Shown: in pieces, positions 1 to 10,915 of the stretch
Numbering within the stretch: position 1 is the first letter of the stretch
How the letters are laid out: each line of letters starts with the position of its first letter
Assembly (NCBI RefSeq): GCF_013410105.1
Contig: NZ_JACCCJ010000001.1
Location: 558,001 to 622,000 of the forward strand
Length of the DNA: 64,000 nucleotides
Direction of reading: 5' to 3'
Source of the DNA: Sphingopyxis sp. JAI108
Lineage (GTDB): Bacteria > Pseudomonadota > Alphaproteobacteria > Sphingomonadales > Sphingomonadaceae
Notes under the pieces: generated by a model
The model's database searches: none
What the model was told of the DNA's origin: nothing
The model's input: the letters and a program-made list of their open reading frames with translations, nothing else
Program-made: the position numbers and the translations under genes

Positions 1-207
1 ACCGAGATCAAGGCGCATAATGAGGGGCTGGCACAAACCCACCCTTATTATATCAAATGCCGCAAGACGCTCGAAATCGGGTCGCTCGTGAAGAAGAATC
101 GCGTTTGCTACACCAATGAAAAGTGGAAGGAAGTGACCGCGCAGGGCAACCAGAACGCGCGCGACACCGCCGAAGCGATGGTGGGCAAGGGCGTGAACTC
201 GAACTGA
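1..207 (+). CDS. Small two-cysteine secreted protein, copy 1 (5' end outside window)
   Basis: The frame is open from the first base to TGA at 205-207 and gives the last 68 residues of a protein whose start is outside the window. It matches the next two genes closely: NEGLA, YIKCRK, a VKK-x-RVC motif, a Trp-Lys pair, then GNQNARD. The two cysteines (YIKC and RVC) are shared by all three copies and could form a disulfide if the protein is exported, as the signal peptides of copies 2 and 3 suggest. I do not recognise a function. It is clearly the first visible member of a tandem family. Confidence 0.75.
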   Translation, partial: TEIKAHNEGLAQTHPYYIKCRKTLEIGSLVKKNRVCYTNEKWKEVTAQGNQNARDTAEAMVGKGVNSN

Positions 208-235
208 TCGGTCATCGGGGCGAAAAGGGAGGACT

Positions 236-586
236 ATGCGGGCGCTGGCAATAAGCGTTGCAATGATCGCCGCCACACCGGCGAGCGCAGGTGAGGGCGA
301 GCCGCGCCTCGCGCGCGCGCCGTCGGACATGTCGGGGGCAGAGATCGACGCCTATAACGAAGGGCGGATGGCGAGCGATCCCGACTATATCCGTTGCCGC
401 CGGATCGAGCAGGTGGGCTCGCTCGTCAAGAAGCTGCGCGTCTGCAACACCAACGCCGAATGGAAGCGGATCGTCGACAAGGGCAATCAGGACGCGCGCG
501 ATTCGATGGAAACGCTCGCGCGCGGGTGGAGCGTGTCGCAGGAGCCGCAGGATCAGTTGATGCGGGCGCCCGACCGGCCGCAATGA
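236..586 (+). CDS. Small two-cysteine secreted protein, copy 2
   Basis: The 116-residue product begins with a probable Sec signal peptide (MRALAISVAMIAATPASAG, cleavage after about residue 19). The mature part carries the family core: YNEGRMASDPDYIRC, VKKLRVC, a Trp-Lys pair and GNQDARD. Its C-terminal tail is longer and more diverged than in its neighbours (WSVSQEPQDQLM region). It lies 28 bases after copy 1 and 19 bases before copy 3, so the three are probably co-transcribed. An AGGGAGG stretch just upstream of the ATG is a good ribosome binding site. Function unknown. Confidence 0.75.
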   Translation: MRALAISVAMIAATPASAGEGEPRLARAPSDMSGAEIDAYNEGRMASDPDYIRCRRIEQVGSLVKKLRVCNTNAEWKRIVDKGNQDARDSMETLARGWSVSQEPQDQLMRAPDRPQ

Positions 587-605
587 ACGGAAGGATGTCT
601 CTCCC

Positions 606-917
606 ATGCTGAATATCTTGACCGCACTGGCGCTCGCCGCTGCCCCGGCTACGGCGGAGGCCGAAAACCGCCGCGCGCTCGACAAGGCGCCGTCGGCGAT
701 GACCAATGCCGAGATCAGGGCCTTCAACGAAGGGCTGGCGATGACCCATCCCGACTATATCAAATGCCGCAAGATCGAGGAGAGCGGCTCGTGGGTCAAA
801 AAGGCGCGTGTGTGCCGCACCAACGAGCAATGGAAGCAGGCATGGGCGCAGGGCAACCAGAATGCGCGCGACACCGCCGAGGCGATGACGCGCGCACCCG
901 TCAATCACAGCAATTGA
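606..917 (+). CDS. Small two-cysteine secreted protein, copy 3
   Basis: The 103-residue product has a short hydrophobic export signal (MLNILTALALAAAPATAEA) and the same core as the two copies before it: FNEGLAMTHPDYIKC, VKKARVC, EQWKQ and GNQNARDTAEAM. It is closer to copy 1 than to copy 2. An ATG at 595 opens only a five-codon frame, so 606 was chosen as start. The gene converges on clpB with only about 30 bases between the stops. No known domain was recognised; a periplasmic location is inferred from the signal peptide. Confidence 0.75.
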   Translation: MLNILTALALAAAPATAEAENRRALDKAPSAMTNAEIRAFNEGLAMTHPDYIKCRKIEESGSWVKKARVCRTNEQWKQAWAQGNQNARDTAEAMTRAPVNHSN

Positions 918-949
918 TCCGCGCCGTTCCGGGTGCGGGCTGACCAGGC

Positions 950-3529
<2,580 letters not shown>

Positions 3530-3555
3530 TCAGAAAGCCCCTTTCTCACGGAGCA

Positions 3556-3583
3556 AGATAGTGTTGCAATTTGGCAACACAAG
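3556..3583 (-). promoter_or_regulatory. Candidate heat-shock promoter of clpB with internal palindrome
   Basis: On the minus strand CTTGTG (3578-3583) is separated by 16 bases from CTATCT (3556-3561), which resembles alphaproteobacterial RpoH promoters (CTTG -35, CCATAT/CTATAT-like -10). The spacer and parts of both boxes are covered by a perfect inverted repeat GTGTTGC-N6-GCAACAC at 3561-3580, which looks like an operator. The predicted leader to the clpB ATG is only about 20 bases and contains an AAAGGGG ribosome binding site. The match is by eye. Confidence 0.5.
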
Positions 3584-3609
3584 GGGCCTTCCGAGGTTCC
3601 GCAAAAACT

Positions 3610-5184
3610 CTATTCCTCGCCGCGCGCGAGCTGGTCGAGCAGGCGCACGCCGAAGCCGCTCATGCCCTTCGGAACGAGCGAGGTCGCCTTGTCGGCCTGA
3701 TTAACCCCCGCGATGTCGAGGTGCGCCCACGGCGTTGTTTCATCGACGAAAAAGCCGATGACATGCGCACCGAGGCTCGCGCCCGGTCCCTGGCTCGGAG
3801 CGATATTGCGGATGTCGGCGACGTCCGATTTCAGCTTTTCGGCATAATTTTTATGAAGCGGCATCCGCCAGAGTTCCTCGCCGCTCGCGGTGCCAGCGGC
3901 GAGCAAGGCGTCGGCGAGCTTTTCGTCGCGCGCGAAGAGCCCGGCATATTGGTCGTCGAGCGCGCTGACGATCGCGCCGGTGAGCGTTGCGATATTGACG
4001 ATCGCGCGCGGTTTGTAAGCCTTGGCGACATATTCATTGGCGTCGGCGAGGACGAGACGTCCTTCGGCGTCGGCGTTGAGCATCTCGATCGTCTTGCCCG
4101 ACATGGTGCGCGTGATGTCTCCGGGTCGCTGAGCATTGCCGTCGGGCATATTTTCGGCGAGCGCGGCGACGGCGACGACGTGCACCGGCGCCTGCGACCT
4201 GGCGAGCGACAGCGCGGCGCCGATGACCGAGGCGGCGCCCGACATGTCGCCCTTCATATCCCACATGCCGTTTCCGGGTTTCAGCGAAATCCCGCCGGAA
4301 TCGAAGGTGATGCCCTTGCCGACGAAGGCAAGGGGCGCGTCGGGCGCGCCCGCGCCGCGATAACGCACCGCCAGCAGCCGCGATCCCCGCGGGCTGCCTT
4401 GTCCGACGCCGACGAGCGTGCCCATGCCGAGTTTTCGCATCGCGGCTTCGTCGAGCACCTCGATGCTCACGCCCGGGGTCGCGGCAAAGGCCTCGCGCAC
4501 GCGCGCGACGAAGCTTTCGGGATAGATGACGTTGGCGGGCTCGTTCGCGAGGTCGCGCGACAGGCGGACGCCGTCGGCAAGCGGTTTCCAGCGGCTCGTG
4601 AAGGCGGCCTCGGCGGCGTCGGGATCGGCGCTGACGAACGTCGCCGCGCCCGTTGGCGGCGTCTTTTTGTCGACGGTCTTGTACCGATCGAAACGGTACT
4701 GGCCGAGCGCGAAGCCATAGGCGACGTCGGCGGCGGACAGGTCGCCATAGGCCCCCGCGATCGTCACCGGATGCCCTTCGCTCCTGAGTTCCTGTGCCGC
4801 CTTGCCGCCCGCTTCGGCCAGCGCGAGCGACGAAGGGGTGGTGCCCGCGCCGACGAGCAGGATGCGCGGGTGCGCGCCGATACCGCGCAGCGACAGCGTC
4901 GCCCCCGCCTTGCCGTCGAAACTCGCCGCCGTGGCCGCTGCGGCGACGGCCTGACGCTCGGCCGCGCTCAACGCGACGCCGTCGAGCGGCGGCAAGGTGG
5001 CGTCGGTCATCACGACGACAAGCGCCGCGCCCGCAGGCGCGTTGGCGGCAAAGCCGATCGCGCGTTCGGCGCTGTTCGCGGCGGTGGCGGGGACGACGCC
5101 AGATCCGGTGATATCTTGTGCCATCGCGGAGGGCGCGAGCGCGAGCGACAGGCAGGCGGAAAGGAGCAGGTGTTTCATACGCAT
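3610..5184 (-). CDS. Leucyl aminopeptidase, M17 family, exported form
   Basis: M17 aminopeptidases remove N-terminal residues using two metal ions. The 524-residue product has the hallmark NADAEGRLVLADA segment (NTDAEGR signature) and the VGKGITFDSGG motif with the catalytic lysine and a metal-binding aspartate. Unlike cytosolic PepA it starts with a clear signal peptide (MKHLLLSACLSLALAPSAMAQ), so a periplasmic role in peptide breakdown is inferred. ATG at 5184 was chosen because a GGGGAA site sits 8-9 bases upstream; longer readings have no export signal at their N-terminus. It precedes clpB on the same strand but clpB has its own promoter. Confidence 0.9.
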   Translation of the reverse strand: MRMKHLLLSACLSLALAPSAMAQDITGSGVVPATAANSAERAIGFAANAPAGAALVVVMTDATLPPLDGVALSAAERQAVAAAATAASFDGKAGATLSLRGIGAHPRILLVGAGTTPSSLALAEAGGKAAQELRSEGHPVTIAGAYGDLSAADVAYGFALGQYRFDRYKTVDKKTPPTGAATFVSADPDAAEAAFTSRWKPLADGVRLSRDLANEPANVIYPESFVARVREAFAATPGVSIEVLDEAAMRKLGMGTLVGVGQGSPRGSRLLAVRYRGAGAPDAPLAFVGKGITFDSGGISLKPGNGMWDMKGDMSGAASVIGAALSLARSQAPVHVVAVAALAENMPDGNAQRPGDITRTMSGKTIEMLNADAEGRLVLADANEYVAKAYKPRAIVNIATLTGAIVSALDDQYAGLFARDEKLADALLAAGTASGEELWRMPLHKNYAEKLKSDVADIRNIAPSQGPGASLGAHVIGFFVDETTPWAHLDIAGVNQADKATSLVPKGMSGFGVRLLDQLARGEE

Positions 5185-5334
5185 CGTTCGATATTCCCCG
5201 TTGTTCAATGACCTGCATCCTGCATAGCGGCGCACCGCCGACCCGCAAATCCGCCTCGACGAACGACAGCCGCTTGCCATCGGACGACATGGCCGCCACA
5301 GATGCGCGCGGACCGGCCACGAAGAGGATCAACG

Positions 5335-7491
5335 ATGCTGCGACGGATTTTTCTGGGCTTCTTGGCTCTGGTCGTCGTTGCCGCCGTATCGCTCGCTTTC
5401 TGGGAACCGCTGACCGCCGAAGCGCCCCCGCCGCCCACTTTCAAGCCCGCCGACGTTCGTATCGCGCGCGACAAGTTCGGGGTGCCGCATATCTTCGGCA
5501 AGACGGACGCCGACGTCGCCTATGGCGTCGCCTATGCCCATGCCGAGGATGATTTTTCGACGCTGCAGGAGGTGCTCGCGATGACGCGCGGGCGCGCCGG
5601 CGCGATGCTCGGCGAGGATGGGGCGAAGATCGACTATGCCGAGGCGCTGCTGGACGTGCGCGCGACGGCGCGGCGCGACTGGCCGCGGCTTCCCGATGAT
5701 GTGAAAAAGCTTTTCACGGCCTATGCCGCGGGGCTCAACCATTATGCCGACAAGCATCCGGACGAGGTGCGGCTGTCCGGGCTGTTCCCGGTGACCGGCG
5801 AGGATGTCGTCGCGGGTTTCGTGCTGCGTTCGCCTTTCTTCTTCGGGCTCGATTCGGTGCTCGGTTCGCTCGTCGAAGGAGCCGAGATCGGACGCGAGGG
5901 CGGACCGGCGCTCGACAAATCGGGCAAGCTCGTCCCGCGCGAACTGACGCCGGTCGGCACCGACCCGGCCGACAATGGATCGAACGGCATGGCGGTCGCG
6001 CCGGCCAGATCGTCCGACGGTGCGACGCGGCTCGTCTCGAACTCGCACCAGCCGTGGACCGGCGGCGTCGCCTGGTACGAACTGGTCGTCCATTCCGAAG
6101 AGGGCTGGGACTTCGCCGGCGCGAACTTTCCCGGTTCGCCTTATCCCTTCCTCGGCCACAATAAATATCTCGGCTGGACCAACACGGTGAACCGGCCTGA
6201 CCTGATCGACGTCTACAAGCTGACCCTCGACGACAGCGGGGAAAACTACCGTTTCGACGGAGCGTGGCGCCCGCTCGAGGAAAAGCGCATCTGGCTGAAG
6301 GTCAAGGTCGGCCCGTTCGTGCTGCCCGTGCCGCGCACCATTTATCGGTCGGTCCACGGGCCGGTGGTCAAGAATGAAAAGGGCGCCTTCGCGATCCGCT
6401 ACGCGGGGATCGACCAGGCGAATATGGTCACCCAATATTACCGGCTGAACAAGGCGAAGGATTTTGCCGAATGGCGCGCGGCGATGGCGGGGCAGGGCGT
6501 GCCCGCGACCAATTTCATCTACGCCGATGCAAAGGGCAATATCGGGCTTTTCTATAATGCGATGTTCCCCGACCGGCCGGCCGGATATAATTGGCGCGGC
6601 GTGCTGCCCGGCGACACGTCGGCCGATCTCTGGACCAAGACGCTGCCGTTCGACCGCGTTCCGGCGCTCGTCAATCCGCGCTCGGGCTATGTGATGAACG
6701 CGAACAACACGCCGTGGGTCGCGGCGGGGCCGGGCGACGAACTCGATGCCGCCGCTTTCTCGCCCCTGCTCGGGATCGAGGACGATATGACCAATCGCGC
6801 GACGCGGTTGATCGAGCTGTTCGAGGCGTCGGGTCCGATCGACGAGGCGCGGCTCAAGGCGATCAAATATGACACCGCCTATTCGCAAACCGGCTATGCG
6901 AAGGCGTGGATGGACCGGCTGCTCGCGCTCGATACGAAGGGCGATCCGGCGCTCGCGCGGGCGCAGGGGCTGCTGCGGGCATGGGACTGGAACCTCGACG
7001 GCCGGGGCAAGGGCGACGCACTGGCGCTGATGGTGCTGCGGCCCGCGAACGGCCGCCATTACCAGCGCCGCGCCGCGCCCGACCCGCGGACCGTCCTCAA
7101 GGAAACCGTCGCGCATCTGCAGGATCATTTCGGCGGGCTCGATCCGAAACTCGGCACCGTGCTGCGCCTCCGCCACGGCGAAGGATCGAACCGCGTCGAC
7201 CTGCCGCTCGACGGCGGCAACGACACGGTGCGCGCCTCGACCTTGTGGGACGCGGAGCCCGACGGGCGGCTGAAGGTGCGCCACGGCGACAGCTTCATCA
7301 TGTTCGTGACATGGGACAGGAGCGGCCGGGTGCAGTCCGAATCGATCCAGCCCTTCGGTGCGGCGACGACGCGCCCCGGCAGTCCGCATTACAATGACCA
7401 GGCCCCCCTGTTCGTGGCGCACAAGCTCAAGCCCGTGCTGTTCGATCCGGCGGCGCTGAAGGCGAGCGGGGCGCGATTCTATCGGCCTTGA
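5335..7491 (+). CDS. Penicillin acylase family (Ntn) hydrolase
   Basis: This 718-residue protein belongs to the penicillin amidase/cephalosporin acylase/AHL acylase group, whose precursors self-cleave to expose an N-terminal serine. The expected processing site is seen as DNGSNGMAVAP, with the candidate nucleophile Ser at about residue 216. Downstream NSHQPW and NFIYADAKGNIG motifs are typical of the beta subunit. An N-terminal hydrophobic segment (about residues 3-22) predicts export or membrane anchoring. ATG 5335 was chosen over an upstream codon because GAAGAGGA precedes it. Substrate is unknown: acyl-homoserine lactone, beta-lactam or another amide. It is divergent from the aminopeptidase. 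Confidence 0.88.
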   Translation: MLRRIFLGFLALVVVAAVSLAFWEPLTAEAPPPPTFKPADVRIARDKFGVPHIFGKTDADVAYGVAYAHAEDDFSTLQEVLAMTRGRAGAMLGEDGAKIDYAEALLDVRATARRDWPRLPDDVKKLFTAYAAGLNHYADKHPDEVRLSGLFPVTGEDVVAGFVLRSPFFFGLDSVLGSLVEGAEIGREGGPALDKSGKLVPRELTPVGTDPADNGSNGMAVAPARSSDGATRLVSNSHQPWTGGVAWYELVVHSEEGWDFAGANFPGSPYPFLGHNKYLGWTNTVNRPDLIDVYKLTLDDSGENYRFDGAWRPLEEKRIWLKVKVGPFVLPVPRTIYRSVHGPVVKNEKGAFAIRYAGIDQANMVTQYYRLNKAKDFAEWRAAMAGQGVPATNFIYADAKGNIGLFYNAMFPDRPAGYNWRGVLPGDTSADLWTKTLPFDRVPALVNPRSGYVMNANNTPWVAAGPGDELDAAAFSPLLGIEDDMTNRATRLIELFEASGPIDEARLKAIKYDTAYSQTGYAKAWMDRLLALDTKGDPALARAQGLLRAWDWNLDGRGKGDALALMVLRPANGRHYQRRAAPDPRTVLKETVAHLQDHFGGLDPKLGTVLRLRHGEGSNRVDLPLDGGNDTVRASTLWDAEPDGRLKVRHGDSFIMFVTWDRSGRVQSESIQPFGAATTRPGSPHYNDQAPLFVAHKLKPVLFDPAALKASGARFYRP

Positions 7492-7585
7492 AAGCCGGGG
7501 GGCGCTGTCCTAAACCATTGATACAGTGCCGTCCGGCACCCGATCGGCAGGCCTGCGCCTGCATGCCTTGATCTAGGGGATTTTC

Positions 7586-10465
7586 ATGGCTCGTTTCCAT
7601 CGTTTCGCTGTCGTCCTTGCCTTGTCGACCTCGCTCGTCGCCGCCGCTCCAGCCCTCGCCAAGGCCGCGGCGCCCGCGCCGACCGCCGACCTCGTCAAGG
7701 CGGTCGATATTCCGTACGAAGCCTTCACGCTCGACAATGGCCTGCGCGTGATCGTCCATGAGGATCGCAAGGCGCCGGTCGTTGCGGTGTCGGTGTGGTA
7801 TCGCGTCGGGTCGAAGCACGAACCCGCGGGGAAGACGGGTTTTGCCCACCTGTTCGAGCATCTGATGTTCAACGGTTCCGAAAACGCTCCCGACGATTTC
7901 TTCGAGCCGCTGCGGCAGGTTGGCGCGACCGATTTCAACGGCACGACCTTCCTCGACCGCACCAATTATTTCGAGACCGTGCCGACCGGCGCCCTCGACC
8001 TCGCGCTGTTCCTCGAAAGCGACCGCATGGGGCATCTGCTCGGCGCGGTGACGCAGGAAAAGCTCGATAACCAGCGCGGCGTCGTCCAGAATGAAAAGCG
8101 CCAGGGCGACAATAATCCCTACGGCCTGCTGCGATACGAGATTTTCGAGAATCTCTTTCCCAAGGGGCACCCCTATCACCACAGCACCATCGGCTCGATG
8201 GCCGACCTCGACGCGGCGAGCCTCGACGATGTGAAAAAATGGTTCACCGACAATTACGGCCCGAACAACGCGGTGCTCGTCCTTGCCGGTGACATCGACG
8301 TACCGACGGCCAAGGCGAAAGTCGGCGAATGGTTCGGCGATATTCCGCGCGGCCCCGAGATCAAGGCGCCCGCGGCCCCGGTGCCGACGCTTCCCGCGCC
8401 GCTCGCGAAAGAGGTCAAGGATATGATCCCGACCACGCGAATCTATCGCATGTGGACGATGCCGGGGCTCAACGATGCCGAAGCCGTGCCGCTCCAGATG
8501 GCGATGTCGGTGCTCGGCGGGCTGTCGTCGTCGCGGCTCGACAACGCGCTGGTGCGCAAGGACCCGATCGCGGTCAGCGTCTCGGCGGGTGCATCGCCGT
8601 TCGAGGACGCGGGGATCGTCCTCGTCCAGGCCGACGTCAAGGAAGGCGTCGATCCGGCGCATGTCGCGAAACGGCTTGACGAGGAAATCGCGGCCTTCCT
8701 CGAAAGCGGGCCGACCGCCGACGAATTGCAGCGCGCGACCGCCAGCTATCTGGGTGGCGCGATCTCGCAGCTCGAATCGGTCGGCGGCTTCGGCGGCAAG
8801 GCGGTGACGCTGGCCGAGGGCGCGCTCTATTCGAACGATCCCGACCATTACAAGGTCGAGCTCGAACGCCTCGCCAAGGCGACGCCCGAACAGGTGCGCG
8901 ACGCCGCGCGCAAATGGCTGACGCGCCCGGCCTTTTCGCTGACCTATACCCCCGGCGAGCGCACCGAAGGCGGTGAGAACCGCGGCGGCGCTGTCGTGGG
9001 GGCAAAGGGCGCGCCCGCAGTTCAGCCCGACCGCTACTGGAACCCCGCGCTGGGCGACGTTGGCCCCGACAGCGGGATCGGCGCGGCGACGTCGATCGCC
9101 GACCGCTCGCAATTTCCCGGCGTCACGGGCCTGAAGGCGCTCGAATTCCCCGACATCGAGCGCGCCAGGCTCAAAAATGGCATCGAGGTGGTTTTCGCCC
9201 GCCGGACGACGGTGCCGACGGTCAACGTCCAGGTGAGTTTCGACGCCGGCTATGCCGCCGATCCGCGCAGCGCGCTCGGCACCCAGTCGCTGATGCTCAG
9301 CCTGATGGACGAAGGCACGACCAGCCTCGATTCGATCGCCTTTGCCGAAGCGAAGGAGCGGCTCGGCGCGCAGACCTATGGCTATGCCGACGCCGACGAA
9401 ACCGCGCTCGGGCTGTTCGCGCTCAAGCCGAATTTGCGCGCGTCGCTGGCGCTGCTCGCAGATTATGTGCGCAACCCGGCGTTCGATGCGAAGGAACTGG
9501 AACGCGTGCGCGCGCAGCAGCTCAACCGGCTGAAGGCCGAACTCAACGAACCGCGCGCGATCGCGAGCCGCGTGCTGATGCCCGCGCTTTACGGCGCCGA
9601 GCATCCCTATGGCATCCCGCCTTCGGGCCTCGGCAATGCGGCGGCGGTGACCGCGGCGACGCGCGACCAGCTCGCGGCTTTCCACTCGGCGTGGATCCGT
9701 CCCGACAATGCGCGGATCTTTGTCGTCGGCGACACGACGCTTGCCGAAGTGAAGAAGGAACTCGATGCGACATTCGGCGACTGGAAAGCGCCGGCGGCGG
9801 CGAAACCGAGCAAGCATTTCGAGATTGCGATCCCCAAGCCGCAGCCGCGCATCCTGCTCGTCGACCGGCCCAAGGCGCCGCAATCGGTGATCCTCGCGGG
9901 CAGGGTGCTCGACGTGAAGGGCGGCGACGGGCTGGAAGTGCTGCGGTCGGCGAACGACATTTTCGGCGGCAATTTCCTGTCACGCTTCAACATGAACCTG
10001 CGCGAGACGAAGGGCTGGTCCTATGGCGTGCGTACGCAGGTCTCGGGCGAAAAGGACCGCGTCAGCTGGATCGTGTCGGCGCCGGTGCAGGCCGATCGCA
10101 CCGGCGATTCGATCAAGGAGCTGCAAAGCGATCTCAAGGCCTTCCTCGGCGACAAGGGCGTGACCAAGGAGGAATTGCAGCGCACCGTGAACGGCAGCGT
10201 TCGCGAACTGCCCGGCAGTTTCGAAACGTCGAGCGACGTGCTCGGCGGGCTGCGCGCGATCGCCAAATTCGATCGCCCCGACGATTATTACGAGAAACTG
10301 CCCGCGACCTATGAAGCGATGACACCCGAAGCCGTCGATGCAGCGGCGCGAAAGGCGCTGAGCACCGATGATCTCGTCTATGTCGTCGTCGGCGACGCCG
10401 CGGTGGTGAAACCGCAGCTTGACGGATTGGGTCTGCCGGTGGAAACGGTGTCCCCCGCTAACTAA
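7586..10465 (+). CDS. M16 family zinc metallopeptidase (two-lobe pitrilysin-like)
   Basis: The 959-residue protein has a signal peptide (LALSTSLVAAAPALA) and two fused M16 units. The N-terminal unit holds the inverted zinc motif HLFEH at about residues 88-92, with the expected downstream NEKRQGDNNPYG segment. The C-terminal unit (about 520-950) has no HxxEH and is the inactive half that closes the chamber. Proteins of this layout degrade peptides in the periplasm. It stands about 95 bases after the acylase gene and may share transcripts with it. Function is known at family level only; natural substrates cannot be read from sequence. Confidence 0.92.
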   Translation: MARFHRFAVVLALSTSLVAAAPALAKAAAPAPTADLVKAVDIPYEAFTLDNGLRVIVHEDRKAPVVAVSVWYRVGSKHEPAGKTGFAHLFEHLMFNGSENAPDDFFEPLRQVGATDFNGTTFLDRTNYFETVPTGALDLALFLESDRMGHLLGAVTQEKLDNQRGVVQNEKRQGDNNPYGLLRYEIFENLFPKGHPYHHSTIGSMADLDAASLDDVKKWFTDNYGPNNAVLVLAGDIDVPTAKAKVGEWFGDIPRGPEIKAPAAPVPTLPAPLAKEVKDMIPTTRIYRMWTMPGLNDAEAVPLQMAMSVLGGLSSSRLDNALVRKDPIAVSVSAGASPFEDAGIVLVQADVKEGVDPAHVAKRLDEEIAAFLESGPTADELQRATASYLGGAISQLESVGGFGGKAVTLAEGALYSNDPDHYKVELERLAKATPEQVRDAARKWLTRPAFSLTYTPGERTEGGENRGGAVVGAKGAPAVQPDRYWNPALGDVGPDSGIGAATSIADRSQFPGVTGLKALEFPDIERARLKNGIEVVFARRTTVPTVNVQVSFDAGYAADPRSALGTQSLMLSLMDEGTTSLDSIAFAEAKERLGAQTYGYADADETALGLFALKPNLRASLALLADYVRNPAFDAKELERVRAQQLNRLKAELNEPRAIASRVLMPALYGAEHPYGIPPSGLGNAAAVTAATRDQLAAFHSAWIRPDNARIFVVGDTTLAEVKKELDATFGDWKAPAAAKPSKHFEIAIPKPQPRILLVDRPKAPQSVILAGRVLDVKGGDGLEVLRSANDIFGGNFLSRFNMNLRETKGWSYGVRTQVSGEKDRVSWIVSAPVQADRTGDSIKELQSDLKAFLGDKGVTKEELQRTVNGSVRELPGSFETSSDVLGGLRAIAKFDRPDDYYEKLPATYEAMTPEAVDAAARKALSTDDLVYVVVGDAAVVKPQLDGLGLPVETVSPAN

Positions 10466-10491
10466 CATCAGTTTCAGTAAGGAGAGCCCCA

Positions 10492-10794
10492 ATGTCCCAA
10501 GTCGATGGCAGCTATGATTGCGTCACCAAGTCGCCGATGGGCGACCAGAAGTCGGTTTTCACCGTCACCAGCAACGGCTACAGCTTCACCGGGCAGAATG
10601 CCGGCGCGATGGGTTCGCTCGACGTCGAAAATGGCAAGGTCGACGGCAACAAGCTGAGCTGGACGATGAACATGAAGGTGCCGATGCCGATGACGCTCGA
10701 ATGCGAAGCGACGATCGACGGCGACGCGCTGACCGGCACGATCAAGGCCGGCGCCTTCGGCTCGATGGCGATGACGGGCACGCGCCAGGCCTGA
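10492..10794 (+). CDS. Small hypothetical protein, beta-rich
   Basis: The 100-residue product lacks a signal peptide or membrane segment. Its alternating hydrophobic/polar pattern, many Gly, Thr and Met residues and a closing TGTRQA suggest an all-beta fold such as a small barrel. The phrases DGSYDCVTKSPMG and TLECEATIDGDALTGTIKAG look like a conserved domain of unknown function found in similar bacteria, but I cannot name it. A good AAGGAGAG ribosome binding site precedes ATG 10492, and a strong terminator follows, so it ends the transcript that may begin at the M16 gene. Confidence 0.8.
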   Translation: MSQVDGSYDCVTKSPMGDQKSVFTVTSNGYSFTGQNAGAMGSLDVENGKVDGNKLSWTMNMKVPMPMTLECEATIDGDALTGTIKAGAFGSMAMTGTRQA

Positions 10795-10817
10795 CCCGCC
10801 CGTCGGCAACAAGCGAA

Positions 10818-10849
10818 GGGCCGCCTTGATCGGGCGGCCCTTTTTCTTT
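10818..10849 (+). terminator. Rho-independent terminator
   Basis: A perfect 8-bp GC stem (GGGCCGCC at 10818-10825, GGCGGCCC at 10833-10840) with a 7-base loop is followed by TTTTTCTTT. It lies directly after the small beta-rich protein gene and separates it from the MFS transporter. Confidence 0.9.
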
Positions 10850-10915
10850 GCATAGCAATGCCCTTTCGCCTTGGGGGCTATCCAAAGCGGCGGCTTGGGC
10901 GCATAGGCTCCTGCC

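Noticed and set aside
5329..7422. 697-codon frame antisense to the acylase gene
   Set aside because: Low-complexity Arg/Gly-rich translation typical of antisense frames in high-GC DNA; it contradicts the well-supported acylase.
7427..9883. 818-codon open frame opposite to the M16 protease
   Set aside because: A GC-rich shadow frame. No ribosome binding site or domain was seen, and the sense strand encodes a clear HxxEH protease.
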